Shown: positions 10,521 to 23,913, numbered from the stretch's first letter. The stretch: DNA of 64,000 nt from Ceratobasidium sp. AG-K (GCA_037039685.1 JAWNGF010000013.1:703001-767000), one strand, 5' to 3'. The notes: generated by a model not told the origin, from the sequence alone. Program-made: numbers and translations.

Positions 10521-12508
10521 CTAGGTGGGGGGACGAACGTAGATCTGCGCGACCAGGACGCTGCATCCCACTAGCATTGCGACGAACACTAAAGCGAGAT
10601 TTAGCTTGGCAAACTCGGAGCGTTTGACGATTATTCCCTTTTGACGTAATATATCCCGCCAAAGCAAACCCGCGAGAGATGCAGAAAATACTGTCGAGAA
10701 AGCTCCGTAGTTTGAACCTATTGCGAGTGCGTAGATCGCACCGTGTCGTAAACGAGCAGATGGTTGATCCAAGACTTCCCAGACTTGGATAACACGGGCG
10801 AGTAGTATTGTAGCTCCAATATTAGTTCCACAAACCTGAAGTGAAGCTCAGTAAACTGTTCTGGACATACAAACCGGTCGCCAGCTTACATTGCATAGAC
10901 AAACAGAGACGAACCCCATTCCACCAACAACTCCCAAAAGACCAGAGGCATGAGCCCAAGCTGCCCACCACCCTGCAAACACTGCGATCCATCCTGTAGA
11001 ACCCAGGCCCTGTACAAGAATAAACATAGAAAATGCAAAAGGCAGTAAAGGATAAGGGAGTCGCCGCAGAGTAGTGATTGGGGTTGGGAACTTCCTCGAA
11101 AGATTGAACGGCATCGAGTGCTTTGGAGGCTCAGTTTTTGTGCCGACGCTCTGCGCGGACCCATGCGAGACCTTGCGGGCCATCGATATGGGTGGAAACA
11201 CAGACAGCTCTATGGCATCGTGCTCATGCGGTGTTTCACCCACTTCGCCAGGAACTGGCTGTCCCGAACGATGCTTATCGGTAGGAGAGCTTGGTTCAGA
11301 CTTGGATTTAACTTCCGATTTACGCATGCGAGCGTGGATATCATGCCATACGTCACGGAGGAACATGATAATTGCTGCGGGGACGGTAATCATCCATACT
11401 TCGACGTGCAGACCGGCAGTACTAGTTCCCACCAAGACACCGAGGGTTGTCAGCATGAGAGCTGAGCCAAATATCGCCCCGTGACTGTCTACCAGAGCGG
11501 CCTTGGGGTCAAGTCCATGTGCCGAGATGGAAGGCGGTATCAAGGTTGCAGAGCGGAAGAGACCCCAGCGTAGCACAGGATAGACGGCAACAGCAGAGGC
11601 AATCGCAGGGAGTACTAGATTCGCGGTAAAGACCAAGAATGGGATGGAGAATCCACCAGCGACGACGAGATTGGTGGGATTGGAAGATACAAGAACGGCA
11701 GACGCTACATATTCTGTGAGTTTCAGGTCGCACATAGAGTAAACTGCACCAACCAATGTTACAAGCACAAAATTGGGCGAAAATCCAAGCTGTGGGAGGG
11801 ACAATTCCGGCCACTCGTGTCAGGTAGGCCAAAAAGGCAGTACCAGAAAGTATAATGGGGTCCTAGAAAGTAATTAGTGACAGAAGAACGAATACATGAT
11901 TACTCACATTTCCAACGAGAACCCCAAACCCAAAAAAGAAGAGGTACAGAAACAGATAAAGCCTGTGACCAGATGAGCCACCCTTTTGAACAACCCAAAA
12001 CGCTAGGAAACGCAAAAGACCCGTTGCATCAAGCGCAATAGCAATGTATGCCTACCCAAACAGGTATGTCAAGTGGATGAGTGAGGTGAAGCAAGGCCCA
12101 ACCTACCAGTGAGATGAATAGAGCCATTATATCTAGAGGTTTGATTCCCTCGGTTCCCACGATACCATTGCGAACTATGGTGCTATCGATGCACTGAGCA
12201 ACCCAAAGAAAGAATACTCCAAAAACAGGTGCCGAGACATAGTTGACTGGGAAATAGAAGCGGCTGCGAGATCGCTCAACGGGCGCCAAAAGAAAATTGG
12301 TGATAAAAATTTGTTGAGGAAACGAGGAAGGGGGATTCGAAATGGTGCGATGACAAGAATGTCTAGAAAGTTCAGACGAACATCTCAGAAGTAAGGGAGG
12401 TAGCTTACTAGCTATCAAGAACACGATGATAGTGAGTATACTACGCCAATTGTTGACATCCGCGCTGTATTGTGATTGAGGCTGCGCTCGCGCTTGTAAC
12501 CCTTCCAT
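10521..12508 (-). CDS. ArsB/NhaD-superfamily ion transporter (arsenite or anion/H+ type)
   Basis: Seven exons fit in phase: 12508-12409, 12362-12324, 12246-12107, 12051-11908, 11862-11763, 11704-10890 and 10835-10521, giving 550 residues. The protein is polytopic. Family hallmarks are GNDPIILSGTAFLAYLTRV, the hairpin motif VLVSSNPTNLVVAGG, and near the C-terminus GTNIGATILLARV with AIGSNYGAFS, which matches the duplicated half-repeat hairpins of the IT superfamily. A long hydrophilic, Ser/Pro-rich cytoplasmic loop (about residues 275-365) divides the halves, as is common in fungal members. Relatives export arsenite or move carboxylates or Na+/H+; the substrate cannot be read from the sequence. 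I chose the ATG at 12508 because the frame upstream of the preceding leader intron (donor at 12598) does not join it without a stop. The short second exon is the least certain part. Confidence 0.8.
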
Positions 12509-13061
12509 CACATCAAGTCTGGTGTCTATCAACGGAATATGATCGAGATGAGTCAAAGTCCATCCCATAACAGAGGAGGTACACTTACGGCTCGCGGATG
12601 CTTGAGCTCGGGGCGAATGACAGCAAACAGGTTTTTGGCGCCCAGCGGTGGGTCTGGTTGAAAGTCTGTCGAGCTGGGCACGAGGCAATGTCCTGAGACA
12701 AACAGCGCTAACCCGAGTGCTCACCGCCAATCACAGCAGTCAGGGCTGAAAGACTAAATGTGCAGCTACACAATTGGTCGTGTCACCATATTACTATCTC
12801 GTAAATCGTCGCTCGCTTGCTAGTACAAGCATTACATCTACAACTTGGCAAGCTGGGCACATATGAATCTGGGGTGTCCGCACGTGCGTTTCAGGCGCAC
12901 AGCCGCCCATGTGTAATGTGTTCGCCTAAATTGCCAAGTTCAGTATAGATTACCAGATTAAAGTTGATCCTTACCATTAGATCGTACGGCAGATCTACGT
13001 GTTACTACTAATCTTCACACAAAAACGTTCAGTATACTTGTCTCGTCCTAAGTATCGCAAC
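12509..13061. other. Intergenic, transporter promoter
   Basis: A probable leader exon and leader intron (donor GTAAGT at 12598, acceptor just before about 12540) belong to the transporter. The rest contains no supported gene. Confidence 0.45.
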
Positions 13062-14469
13062 TCACCCTTTTGGCGGACTCGGCAACCCTCGCAATATACC
13101 CCTCATTACGTCTCTCCATTGTCGCTTCAGGAACGCACCATCGTGCAACGCCGACGGAATAACCACCCGCTTCGGCCCAGATTCAATCGCCTGTTTTGCC
13201 ACTCCTACCTTGCCTTTCCCGTAAATCCTCTTCATCCCATCAAGCAAATCCTCACCCATCTCTGGCGGAACAAGCTCGTCGTTTTCCGAGTTGATTATAA
13301 GGACTGATGGGGTCGTGAGGATAACTTTGTGAAGCGCCGTGGTGGGCATGGTTCGTTCGGACGACGCGCATTCAGTCGAGTTTGGCGGAGCAGCTTCGCC
13401 TGTATTTGGAAGGATGGAAACGATTCCATCGGTTGAGCCAAGCCTTTGTAGAATACCAAGCGCGTCCCATTTGTCAAAAACGAATGGGCCGAGGTAGTAG
13501 TATGGCAACCATCGAGAGGGGTAGACGGTGCGAACCATATCGGGAATTGAAGTGAATGCGTTTTCGAGCACAAGACCGCGTATATTTGAGCTTTCTGGCA
13601 GTGAAGCAAGTAATTGGACGGCGATAGAGCCACCGATTGAATGGCCGTACACGGCTACTGCAGAGTGGGGTAGTTTGTCGAGATCCATTGGTAGACAGCC
13701 GTATAGTCGGATAGGAAACCAGCCTCGGAGGGTGATTTACGGGCGGATTTCCAGTACGAGCGAGGTGCAACGGCAACTATCACTACGTCTTGCCCGAGGG
13801 TATCCAAGAGGATACGGAACTTGGGGATACGATGGAGTGGATTTCCAGCATTCCCTAAAAAGGTCAGGATGGATTGGTCGCAGACCTGGTCGACTAACCT
13901 TGAAGATACATTATGACCAGCGGCGCAGATATTTTCGCACTGGCCCGCGAGATGGTTATGCCATGTAACACGACGTCCTTGGTGCTTTGAATCGTAATAT
14001 CTCGAATGGCCATATTCTTGTCATTTATCTGGAGCTCCTCTGACCGGCTACCAAGTGGTATACACCTATACCGTGTTAGAAAACGCCAACCCCATGTCAA
14101 ACAACTCACCCATGTATATTATTTTTCGTTGAAAAACGACCATCATCAAGCACTTTGCCTATAGTCTCATAGTCTGCATCGGCTTGAACAAAGCTATCCC
14201 ACCTTGTACACCCATAATGTGATTGGTAGACCGACGATCGCGCCGGCAACTAACCAGAAAGACGGAGCGCTCGATGACTCTGATACGGTCAAGAGCGCGC
14301 CTAGTGGCGTAGCATATTCGTGTTTTCTAGCTTGCCCGCGAAATGTGCTCGTGCGGCCAACATCTAAACGAACTAACGCAGGCCGACATAAAGCCGCTAT
14401 CGAACCCGCACTTGCCCGTTTATTGCTTTTCTGCAGTACGGAAGATGAGTAAAAGCTCGAAAAACGCAT
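13062..14469 (-). CDS. Alpha/beta hydrolase, Bem46/ABHD type, frame-disrupted in this sequence
   Basis: The exons are 14469-14203, 14152-14110, 14065-13899 and 13854-13062. The N-terminus has a hydrophobic segment (FWLVAGAIVGLPITLWVYK), then the family-typical VVFQRKIIYMG ... IPLGSRSEEL. The hydrolase core follows, with YLQGNAGNPLHR (oxyanion region), VAPRSYWKSARKSPSEAG, nucleophile GHSIGG, acid NSENDELVPPE, and His in SALHDGAF. Membrane-anchored Bem46-type serine hydrolases act on lipids or acyl esters; the substrate here is unknown. Two places do not join in frame: exon 2 to exon 3 (14110/14065), and position 13667-13670, where GGGG on the plus strand would have to be GGGGG to keep NYP joined to HSAVAVYGHS. 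Each break is one base short in a G/C run. The gene is probably functional and miscalled, but a pseudogene is possible. Confidence 0.75.
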
Positions 14470-16641
14470 GGTGGTGGTAGGACCCCGGCGCCACCGGGAC
14501 CGTCCGGATTCTTGATGTAGAACACCGGACGTGCATCAGTCCGACGGCGTCGCAACACATGTTTTGTACGAGGAATACCTCGCTGATATATGTCACGAGC
14601 GAATAGGAAACGCGCGTGGCGCCTCGTCGTTCTTAGGGGACTGGTTTATATATGGGGTGCGTCTCCCCGTGTTGGACAGAGCTCATCTCGGGGCTGATCC
14701 CCGTTATTCCCCACGACTCGCCACATACAAGTACAACGATACATGTGGCAGATAAACCACCGTGCCTCGCGCTAGAGACCGCCGCAAACATGATTTCAAG
14801 TTGTGAGCGACGAAAAGACTGAAATGATCAATGTGGCATTCGCCTCCTTTGTCTCGCGGTTGCTTTCACGAACCAGAACACTGCCCTTGATCGCTGTAAT
14901 AGGTACTCGCGCAACGCTAACATGCCACAGATGATAGGAGCCTCATTTAACGACGGGCACACATGCTCTGCCGGATTTGATAAGACCTGCGCGCCGCCTG
15001 CCGCGGGCTTTGAAATGCGGGAGCGGTCCCGAGGCCGCTGTGCCGAACCTTTTCCGTATCGGACACATTATATCTCCTGTAGATCAGTCTCTGAGCCTAC
15101 GGATGTACCGGCGCGTTCAAGTGAGATCTGTTGTCGATAGGTGTCGTGCGGGGGTGCACAGCTTCTCGAAGTTGCTTGCTAATTAGGTGGTCCCAGGATG
15201 GATTTATTTGCCCTTGGTTGGCCGCATATAGAATCTCATCATACAGACCCAAACAGATCCCGACACAATAGAGAGCCTAATCTATCGACCTGACGTCAGA
15301 TAGGTGATGCTTTGTTGCTAAAGCCGTCGTAACCCCGAACGATTTGGTATTCATCACCCATATCCACCACGGCCGAATGAGTAGACCTCACCCGGCGTGT
15401 GAACTTGCCAAAAAGCGCTGGCCGGGCAGAATTACGTGCATATACCGTTCATCGGAAGACACGATGGGGAAACGCTGGGGAAATCTCCCGAGTGCGCATA
15501 GGCTCATCACCCTCCTGTAAATGGGCAGATGATCCCATGCACACGGTCGACCCTGGTGCGTGCAAACTTTCCATACGCCAGGCGAGGTATGCCATCCGGC
15601 AATCGGTTCCCATGCCGCACGTGAGACGAAATGAAACAATAGACATCGTTAAAGGAGGATAGACACACATTTCGTCCAAGCCAAGGGCAGAGCCGTTTCT
15701 GGAAAAATTGCTCAAGGGAGTCTATTGTCGGGACGACCAATTCACCCGCGGCTCTTCTGAGCGACGGTACGCGATCAAGTCCTCTCGACGAGAACACACA
15801 TCTAAAACGGGTATAGCACGTGTTCGACCCGCGAAAACGAAATTCGCGCGTCGTCGGTGCAGCGATAGGAGTGTTTAATGGTTATGGCCCGGTGTGTGCC
15901 TATTCTCCTGGTGACTCGGGATGAAACTCCGCAGCTGCCCCGGACTCCTATCCAGCCCGTCCAAGGCGAATACAGGGGGGAATACGAAAGGAGTCCTAGG
16001 GAAATTCAAGGGCTAAGGAATACCAAAATGGTTGAAACGACGAACCCAATGCCCTGCGTTGCTTCTGTACTGCAATGCCTCGTGAAGCCTGCGCATCCCG
16101 GGACGTAAATCACCCCGCATCGTCATGCAATCCCACCGCATAGGTCAAGACGTAAACCTGCATCGTTTCAGCGAACGGACCTCACGTATGGTCCTTACAC
16201 GTAGTATACGACTGGCCTTACGCACAGTTTAGCAAACGGGACCTAGTAGCACCACTCACCTGCACGGCCCCACCTCGACCTTAGATGGGCCCCACCTGCC
16301 TATAATGCAGAGAGCCCATCTTGCATGTAGTGTCGCGTATAGAGATATGACTTGTCACGCATGCAGTTTCAGCAAAATCATCACATAAACCAATAAAAAA
16401 ACAAAAAGGAATAAGATAAATGCAACATTTTCAGTCCACACGAAAAGACACAGACACTCGTCTCTCCGAGAGGACAAGGCCAAAGATAATACACGCCAGT
16501 CGATGGTGGTACAGGTCATGAGTTCGTGAGCATAGGCATAGGCATAGATCGAGAATAACAGATATGGGTATGTAGCTAAAGTGTTCTACTCCAATTAGTA
16601 TCGTGTGAGAGAGAGAAAAAGCAAGAGGAGCGTACCATAAA
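14470..16641. other. Intergenic, 2.2 kb, no convincing gene
   Basis: GC content is moderate and open frames are short on both strands. None combines protein-like composition with splice signals. The last 250 bases are the 3' flank of the HMG-box gene. Confidence 0.4.
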
Positions 16642-18753
16642 CTAGTGCGAAACGCCAACGCCCCTCCGGACAGCATCCTCGGCCGGTGTGGGGGGTTGTG
16701 CCGCATATTGGTTCCCCCACCCGCTGAAATCAAACGCCTCGGGGTCTTTTTCTTCCGTCTTGGGCTCTTTGGGTTTGAAGAATGGTGGAGGGGGCGCTGG
16801 GCGCGGTGCGGGGAAGCGATGGGGCATCCCACCTGATGGGGTTGGGAATTGGTGCGGCATTGCGCCTGAAGGAGTCGGGAACTGGTGGGGGACTGCACCC
16901 GAGGGAGTTGGGAACTGGTGAGGCATCGCGCCGGACGGGGTGGGGAATTGGTTGGGCATCGCACCCGACGGCGAAGGGAACTGAGCGACTCCCGAAGGCG
17001 AGGGGAATTGCGCTGCGCCGGATGGGGAGGGAAAGGCGTTGGCGCCGTTGGGGAATGTGGGTCGTCGGCCGCTCATGCTCTTTCGATGAGGCTGGGCTGG
17101 GCGTTGTTGCTGTTGGGGGGCGGGTTGTGGTTGAGGTGCAGGTTGGTGTTGAGGAGCAGGCTGTGGTTGATAATATTGTTGCTGGGGAGCAGGCTGAGGA
17201 GCAGGTTGTCGCTGAGGCTGCTGGTACGACCCCGACCGTGCGCGCAGACCAGCTGGACGCGACGACGCAATCTGGGCAAACGGCGAGGGCGCATACTCTT
17301 GCTGGTACGAACCCGACGGATATGATGGATACTGATAGCTCTCGGCCGGAGACTGATACGACTCGTCAGGGTACGAGCCAGGAACCGAGTAGGCAGCCTC
17401 GCCATCGGGACTGGGCAAGCCATGGGAAAACGTCGGGAGCGAGTTGGTGTGCAGCGGGGCGGGGCGCGGACCACGTGGAGCAGACGACTCGAGCCCGAGT
17501 TGGGCGACGACGGGAGGTTCAGATGGTCCGGCAGTGGAGGGACCTGCTTCCTCGTACCGGTCGGTGACAAAGGCAGCACCGACAAGGGTGGCCCACCACT
17601 CTTCGTTATCGCTGCTGAGGGTGTCGAAGCCGTCTTGCGCTGCAAAGGATACGGCAATGTCCGGGAGGGGGGCTTCGAGGAGGTCGTTGAGTCCAGGAAC
17701 GTCGAGTAAGCCTTGGGAGCTGGACGAGGGCTGTTCGAGGGACATGTGGTTGAGCGAGAGGGCGACGTTGGCGTCTGGGTCGCCGGCAAAGGCAGCCATG
17801 GGCACGTCAAAGTCGAGGTTGAATGTGTAGGGCTCCTCGGATGGCTCGAGTGTTGCGGGGAGGGTGATTGTGAGCGAGTCGGACGGGGGAGGGCTGTTGG
17901 GGATCGACGTCCACTGGGATACGGGATCGTCTTGGTGCTGTGCGGATGTTAGCTAGGAAATACGGCTAATCGAGCGACTGACCTCCTCCTGGCCGCTAAT
18001 GTCCTCGTTCCAGACGGCTCCGCGCCTGGATCGGCCGGCAAAGGCCTCTTCGTTGTTCCACTCGCCCTCTTCGCCCGCCCACTCGTCGTCGTCCTGCTGG
18101 TAGGCGTCGGCACGGAACGGGGCGTCGTCGGGGTCGACAGGGGCGCTCCAGCCAGCGGCGGCAAATCCGTCGACACGGGGCTCGGGGTGTTGGGGGTACT
18201 GCGGTTGCTGGGGGCCATACGTCGACGGTGGATACCAGGACTGGGACGGACGGAGGGGGTATGGGAGTGCGACAAAGGGACGATCTGGGACGGATGAGCA
18301 CGGTGCAGCGCCGGCGCCAATCGACTCACCCTCGTCGTCGTCGTCGTCGGCGCGGCCCTTGCCCTTGCGTTTCTTGCGGGTGCGCTCGGCGGCCTTGATG
18401 TCCTCCTTTTCCTGGCGCTGGGCCTTGCGCAAGAGCGCCTTGTCCTCCTTCTTCATTGGTGCAAACTTGTAGTCGGGATACAGTGCGGCGTGCTCGGCCT
18501 TCTTCTCCTCGGCCCGTGCCTCGTACATGCCCTTGGTCTCGGGGCCTTCAGACGACCACATCTGCGAGATAATCTTGGATATCTCGGCCTGCGGTTTGCG
18601 CGGACCTGGCGGTTGCGACTGGGCCAGCTCGCGCAGCTTGTCTGACCGGTACAGGATCCATGCGTTGGGAGGTCGAGGGGGTTGTGCCTTGGTGGCCGCC
18701 GGGGGAGGAGCAGGAGGAGCCTGGCGCTGGCGGTCGGGGCGGGTGGGAGGCAT
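16642..18753 (-). CDS. HMG-box transcription factor (MATA_HMG type)
   Basis: Exons 18753-17983 and 17937-16642 give up to 688 residues. The HMG box is at about residues 27-97 (PRPPNAWILYRSDKL, SKIISQMWSSE, then YPDYKF), followed by a basic region (RTRKKRKGKGR) likely to act as a nuclear signal. The PPNAW(I/F)xYR start is typical of the mating/Ste11-like sequence-specific HMG group of fungi rather than the abundant structural HMGB type. The C-terminal two-thirds is Pro/Gln/Ser-rich, with an FPTPSGAMPHQ-type repeat array, as in activation domains. A 45-nt canonical GTGAGT...CCCAG interval (18285-18329) is divisible by three and open, so either an extra intron or a retained insert is possible. 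Regulation of mating, stress or fruiting is inferred only from the family. No pheromone or receptor genes lie nearby. Confidence 0.8.
16815..17040 (-). repeat. In-frame tandem repeat in the HMG-protein C-terminus
   Basis: Six to seven imperfect copies of a roughly 33-36 nt unit encode FPTPSGAMPHQ-like peptides (variants FPSPSGAAQ, FPSPSGVAQ, FPTPSGAVPHQ). The copies nearest the C-terminus are more alike, suggesting recent expansion. Unit length is a multiple of three, so copy-number change would keep the reading frame. Confidence 0.75.
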
Positions 18754-21700
18754 GGCTGGATGACACGGTCAGCGCTCTGAACGTCTGCAATAAGAGGACA
18801 CGAGTGTGCGTCTGTTGTCGCGCCAGGTTGGCCACAACACGCCCCCACACGGACCCCACACACCCCAGAAGCTGCTCTTACCGCTTTCGCCCACTCGCCG
18901 TGTCCGCCGTTGGTACGGGATAAACCCAGTGTCGATGCAGATCGGTTCCAGAGCCGTACACACCATCGCTTGTCGTCAAATCGCCCCATCAGCTCCTGCT
19001 CCTTATACCCCCACCCCCCACTCACCAGACAAAAAGGCCAACTGTATGTGCGTGTGGGTGTCGACTCGTCTGGTCTCTTATATCTTCCCTATGTCCCCGT
19101 TTCCCTCTCTTGCTTCCGTCGGAGCTCAATATTTCCCCTGGAAATCCCGTGAGATTCCAACCGATCACGCCGCCGGTGTGCGCAAATGAAAGAAAGACAT
19201 CCCAGACCGAGAACTCTAATATATCCGGGGTTGCTAATTTAACCCATACGCATGTAGTGGGCGGTCTGGCCGGAATCAACCCAAAAGCACCCGCGTAAAC
19301 CCACTAAAATTCGAACATGTCGCCTGCCCATCCCAGTGAATCGTCGAGAGCACGGCCTTTGCGCGGTGGACGAGGTCCAGCTCTTCCTTTGACGCACTTG
19401 GGCCGCAAGCGATATCAGCACGATGAGCTTGATCTGATTCGATTGCGGGTGTGCCCGGTACTCGTCACACTTTGGCTTATTCCAGCGCCACAAGCTCATA
19501 TGCTGTACAACTTTCATGGTTAATACTAGGCAGATTTCGTCTACTTTTATAGACACGGACTAATTTTATGGGCGATATCTGAGTTTTTGGAGCCTAGTAT
19601 ATGCGCCCGTGGGTGGCAACCGGTCCAAGTCTCGGCGATGAGATAGGTCCCGACCGTGGGCGATTCTGACGCACGCTGCGCTAGTTTCGATTCGGACACA
19701 CCGGATATGGACTGAAACAGCGCTGAAACCGGTAGTCGGATTCGCAACATAGGAAACTGGTCTCACTCTTGATTTAAATCCCGACTGGCTGAGATCGCGG
19801 TGAAATGTGCCTCAATGACGTCTCGGTCGTGTGAATCTTAACAAAATGTTCCCGTAAAGCATACAACTCGTGGAGCATACACCCACCGCGACTCGTTATA
19901 CGAAGCAGCCCCCCCCCCCCCCCCCCCAAGCGCGTAGAGTTTTCAGCCACGAAAAAGACCAATATTCTTCGGCCACTAGTGTACACACCGCAGCACAAAT
20001 CACGCTCAGCAAAAAGCGGCGCCGGTTTAGACCAGTGCCTAGACGCATCTTGGAGAGTCCGGTCTCACAAGGATCATCCTTTCAAAAATGTCTCGGAAAA
20101 GCGAGAGATCACGTGAGAGGCGCTTGATGTGGGTCCAGCTTTGTTGCGGCGATTAACAAAGGAAGGACAAATTGGCCACCCCCCTCTCGGGACCCCGGGG
20201 ATTGGCCTCTACCGGTCGGTGTCCCCCAGCTCGAGCCGGATGCAGGACCGAGCTCGGTGCGACCTGCCGACGACAGGCGCCACGAACTGATCCTCGCTTT
20301 GTCTCCCGGGCCTTCATCAACGTCATCAACGCGGACGGCTCATGATCAGCGTAATATTTTGCGGATTTTTCGCTCGTGCGGCGTCGGGTCAGATGTGGCA
20401 CAGACTCATCAACCGCTCACCGTTGAACGTGTTGCGATCAACTCGAAGCTGTGCCATCATCAGCACAACTGAACGTACTTCCTTCCCCCCACCCCTGTTT
20501 ACTTTGCGCCAGCCATTACATTACATGCCGAATGCGGGGTCTCATATCCCAGAAACGCTCGAAATCGAATTTTTTCAGTTGCGAAGCTTTCCGCTACCTG
20601 GGGCATCAGTTTCTGCAATAGTGCTTGTGCCCCTAGTCGGGCGCTCCGGACCGGATCTCACCTAGGCTCGAAAAAGCAGGTCGCAACTGCCGGACAGGAA
20701 CCTTCTTGAGTTGAACCCCATCCGACCCTGTGAACCTTGTCTGAGCCTGTTGAGTGATCTCAGCCGTGCTCTCACTGGAATTCTCAAGTATTGGAGGCTT
20801 GCATGTATATTGTGACCTAGCGCGGTTCCTAGAAACCGTACGCGTGCACAAGGTTCGCAAGCCCCCGAGGGTCCCTGCTTTTTGTGCGAGAGTATCGGGG
20901 TAGCCTCCCGTCTGATGCGTCCGACTTGCCTCGCATGGGTGTTAATTGAATGTTGTTGCCAGCTTCTAGGCTCGGACATGCCCATACGAGTCATACGGAG
21001 GAATCTGGGTCGACTCTATCGTATTGCACTTCTTGCTATGCATCCTTTGCACCGATTCTGGTCGAGTTCTGTAGAACCTGCACGTCCCAGGTGCTCGTCC
21101 AAGGAGTACACAATGACCCAGGCAAGTTGGTTGCTATACCCTCGAGTCAGATCACCTTCGATAGGCACATATAGACTTTACATGTAACTCAATGCCTGTT
21201 CGAGCGCGTCCTAGGCTCACCAGATCACAAATGACGCGCGTTGGAGCATCGACGAGGACGCGCATGAATCGTCAATCGTCCCACGCCCAGCTTCATATCG
21301 CCTAGCCGGTTCATCTCTCCTCCCTATACACCGGATCCACCGCCGTGCAAGGCATCTCGTGATCCACACGGCGGATAGAGCTCGTCCGACCGGGTCTGCG
21401 AATCATGTTCCTACCGAGATAGCAACTAGATCCCAGCTCTCGTCCGGCATGCTCCCGTGACTTGTGACGGGGTTGCTTTAGATGGGGGTGCAGGTGAGAT
21501 GGTTGCGTCGTCCAGCTCGAACCAGACGCTGGGTCGCAGGCTCAGAGCGGTAGGGGGGTAGAGAGCCAGCGGTATTCCCGAGGGCGGGAAACGTTTGTGC
21601 CACTTTATCGTGTTGGTGGTTTGTTTGGGTGTATCCAGGGTCGCACTCGAAGTATACAAGATGGATATATTATGATATTGTCGAATTCTAGCTCTAAGAA

Positions 21701-23913
21701 AGTGTTTTCATTTAGATAATTTGACGTCATGCGCGATCGCTGCGAGTCTAATATGTGATTTGCCTCTGATCTAGCCAAATTTACATTTCAATTGCGCCAA
21801 TCCCATCTTGGACATGGTTCGAGTAAGCGATACTGGGTGGCATTGTAAGTGGCTATCTCGAGCTTGGTGCCCATTAGTTTAATCATTTTATAGTATTTTT
21901 ACCGAGTACGACAGCTAGGATTTGCATGCGATAGCCACTCGGCGAGGATTACCGGCCCCGCTTGGGTCTCGAAGTTGTGGTGCGTGGGATTGGGCCTACT
22001 TCTTGTGGGTGGGCAGTGTGGGGCCAAACGGCAAAGCGCGCTCAACAATAGACGAGCGCAAGGGGTTGCTTTGGCGGTATCGGGAGGAATTGGGGGACAG
22101 GGTGGAGTATCAATCACTCGAGCGGCGGTTGAGGGGGAGCAGAATCTAGACTTGCGCGTATTGCGGCCGGACGGTATGTGATATGCGGCAAATTACTTTT
22201 TGACAGGCAATGTGAAGGAGGCACGTGTGTGGTCGTAAGCGAAAGTAAGTCCGGGGAGCATATACACCGGAAATTGGTAGCTGGGCCTTGTTCGAAAATC
22301 TAGGTTTCTAAAGGGTTAAATATAATGCAAAGAATTCAGAAGACTACAAGTATCACAAGATAGGCCTAAAGCAACCTATCAGACTAGGGATAAGCTCAAG
22401 GGTTGGCTAGCAGTCAAAAACATCCCTCCGAGCTCCACACAACGGTTGTACGCCACACGATTGTGTACCAGCGTGGGCAGCACCGGGATCGGTAAAGCAG
22501 CCACCCATGTTCTGGTCCACTTGACTCCTGCCGGATATATGCAGAGGCCAGTCACTTGGACCGCGACAAGTGAGAACGCTGGGGTCTAACCAAGAGTAGG
22601 ATTAGACTGCAGAGCGAAGAGACCCCGGAAGTAGTACTGCTCGCAAGGTAATCTGGACATGCAATCAACATAAACCGAGGAATTTGTTCGCTATTACGGG
22701 CGTCAATAGCTATAGGGTCTACACGAGCCTGATAACAGAGCATATTGGTTGGTCGTGCGGTTAAGTACAAGCAATCCTTCTAGATGAGTGCTAGTGGGTA
22801 CCGGCCAGGTCCAGGCCCGACTTTCGATTGAGAGCCTTCTCTCTATACTATTTACTAAAGCGTAATTTTATTTGTGATACTGTTTCGCCCACCGGGGAAA
22901 TGCCGAAATCCTAGAATGGGATCCGGTGATCCAACAACAAGGATTCTGTGCCGACGGATACCTTTGACTTCCTCTCCGATGAATTGTACATTACTCCCAT
23001 CTAAGCGGCGCGTCGTGGCAGTTTTGGTGGGCGTTGAGCAATGGCACTTTCTTGACAACGTACTTTGCAAAGAAGGATCTTGATTCTGAGAGTACTTAGA
23101 TACCTTTGTATTTGCGCACGAATGATCGCACTCGTGCGCTGGGGTACATGCGCTTTTTTGCTCCTTGAGAGTACCAGACAGGACCCCGTATCTTTCTTGA
23201 GGCATCATTAGTACGTTGTTGGCAACGCCAGATCTCTACTTTGTCCTCGGTTGGGAGGTATAGTAGCATTTTTGGTAGTTTGTCTCTGAGGTAGATGAGG
23301 GGTTGACGTCACATCGGGGTCCGGAATGACTGGTTGACTTCTAGGTGGCAAACCAGCTTTCTATGCACGCATCCTATGGATGACGGTAGGATAGATCGCG
23401 CGACAAATCCAGCAGCCAAAACACTCAATTTTGCCACGCATATGCAATAAGGTTGGTAGGTGGGGCGTGAGGTGGTCGTTAGCGTGGTCGTGCTGTGCGC
23501 AGGTCCTTGCACAAAGATACAGTTGTATTATCTCTCAATAGGTGGCGGATTATCCAGCACGTACAAAGGGGGTTCCATGGTTTGAGACGCTGAGGTTTCG
23601 AACGGAGAATGTAGACGATACATAGTATGCGTACATGCTATCACGTGACATATCGGTGACCTTGGCCGGCAATAGTCCCGATTTACGTGCTCTGCGTGAG
23701 ACTAGCGGCCTACTGTACGTAACTTGGGAGCTACTGGTAACATAATATCAGCATATATATGTCGGGGTTGTTGCTTCTTCCTATAAACACTCTGAGCACT
23801 TGTTTAAAGGCGAGGACGCTGATCGTATTGAAAGCAGAATGTGGAGTGGTATACGAGTTTACAATGGGTATAGTACAGAGAACATGGTCCGAGAGTTAAA
23901 GTAGGTTGCAAGA
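18754..23913. other. 5.2 kb region without a supported gene
   Basis: The first 300 bases are the HMG-gene promoter. The rest holds a 19-base C run (19909-19927) and many open frames of 60-115 codons that lack splice support, family motifs and consistent composition. One short plus-strand frame near 20992-21174 has two CxxC pairs, but I could not extend it into a gene. From about 23700 on is the 3' flank of the glycosyltransferase gene. Confidence 0.4.
19909..19927 (+). repeat. C homopolymer of 19 bases
   Basis: This is an uninterrupted run of cytosines in non-coding DNA. The complementary strand could form G-quadruplex structures. The exact length is unreliable in any sequencing read. Confidence 0.9.

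Noticed and set aside
12029..12730. Single 233-codon frame as the transporter N-terminus
   Set aside because: It reads through two clear introns (donors GTAAGT at 12598 and GTAAGC at 12408). Splicing gives the expected family sequence (ILVIAPFRIPLPLNYVSAP) instead.
16782..17567. A 261-codon plus-strand frame opposite the HMG gene
   Set aside because: It is an antisense shadow of the Pro/Gln-rich region.
20950..21174. Short frame with YCTSCY and FCRTC, resembling a zinc-binding or GFA-like enzyme fragment
   Set aside because: Only about 60 codons are convincing, no adjoining exons could be found, and the match to the GFA pattern is too weak.
22855..23208. A 117-codon minus-strand frame with scattered cysteines
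   Set aside because: There is no signal peptide, family motif or neighbouring exons; composition is not protein-like over most of its length.
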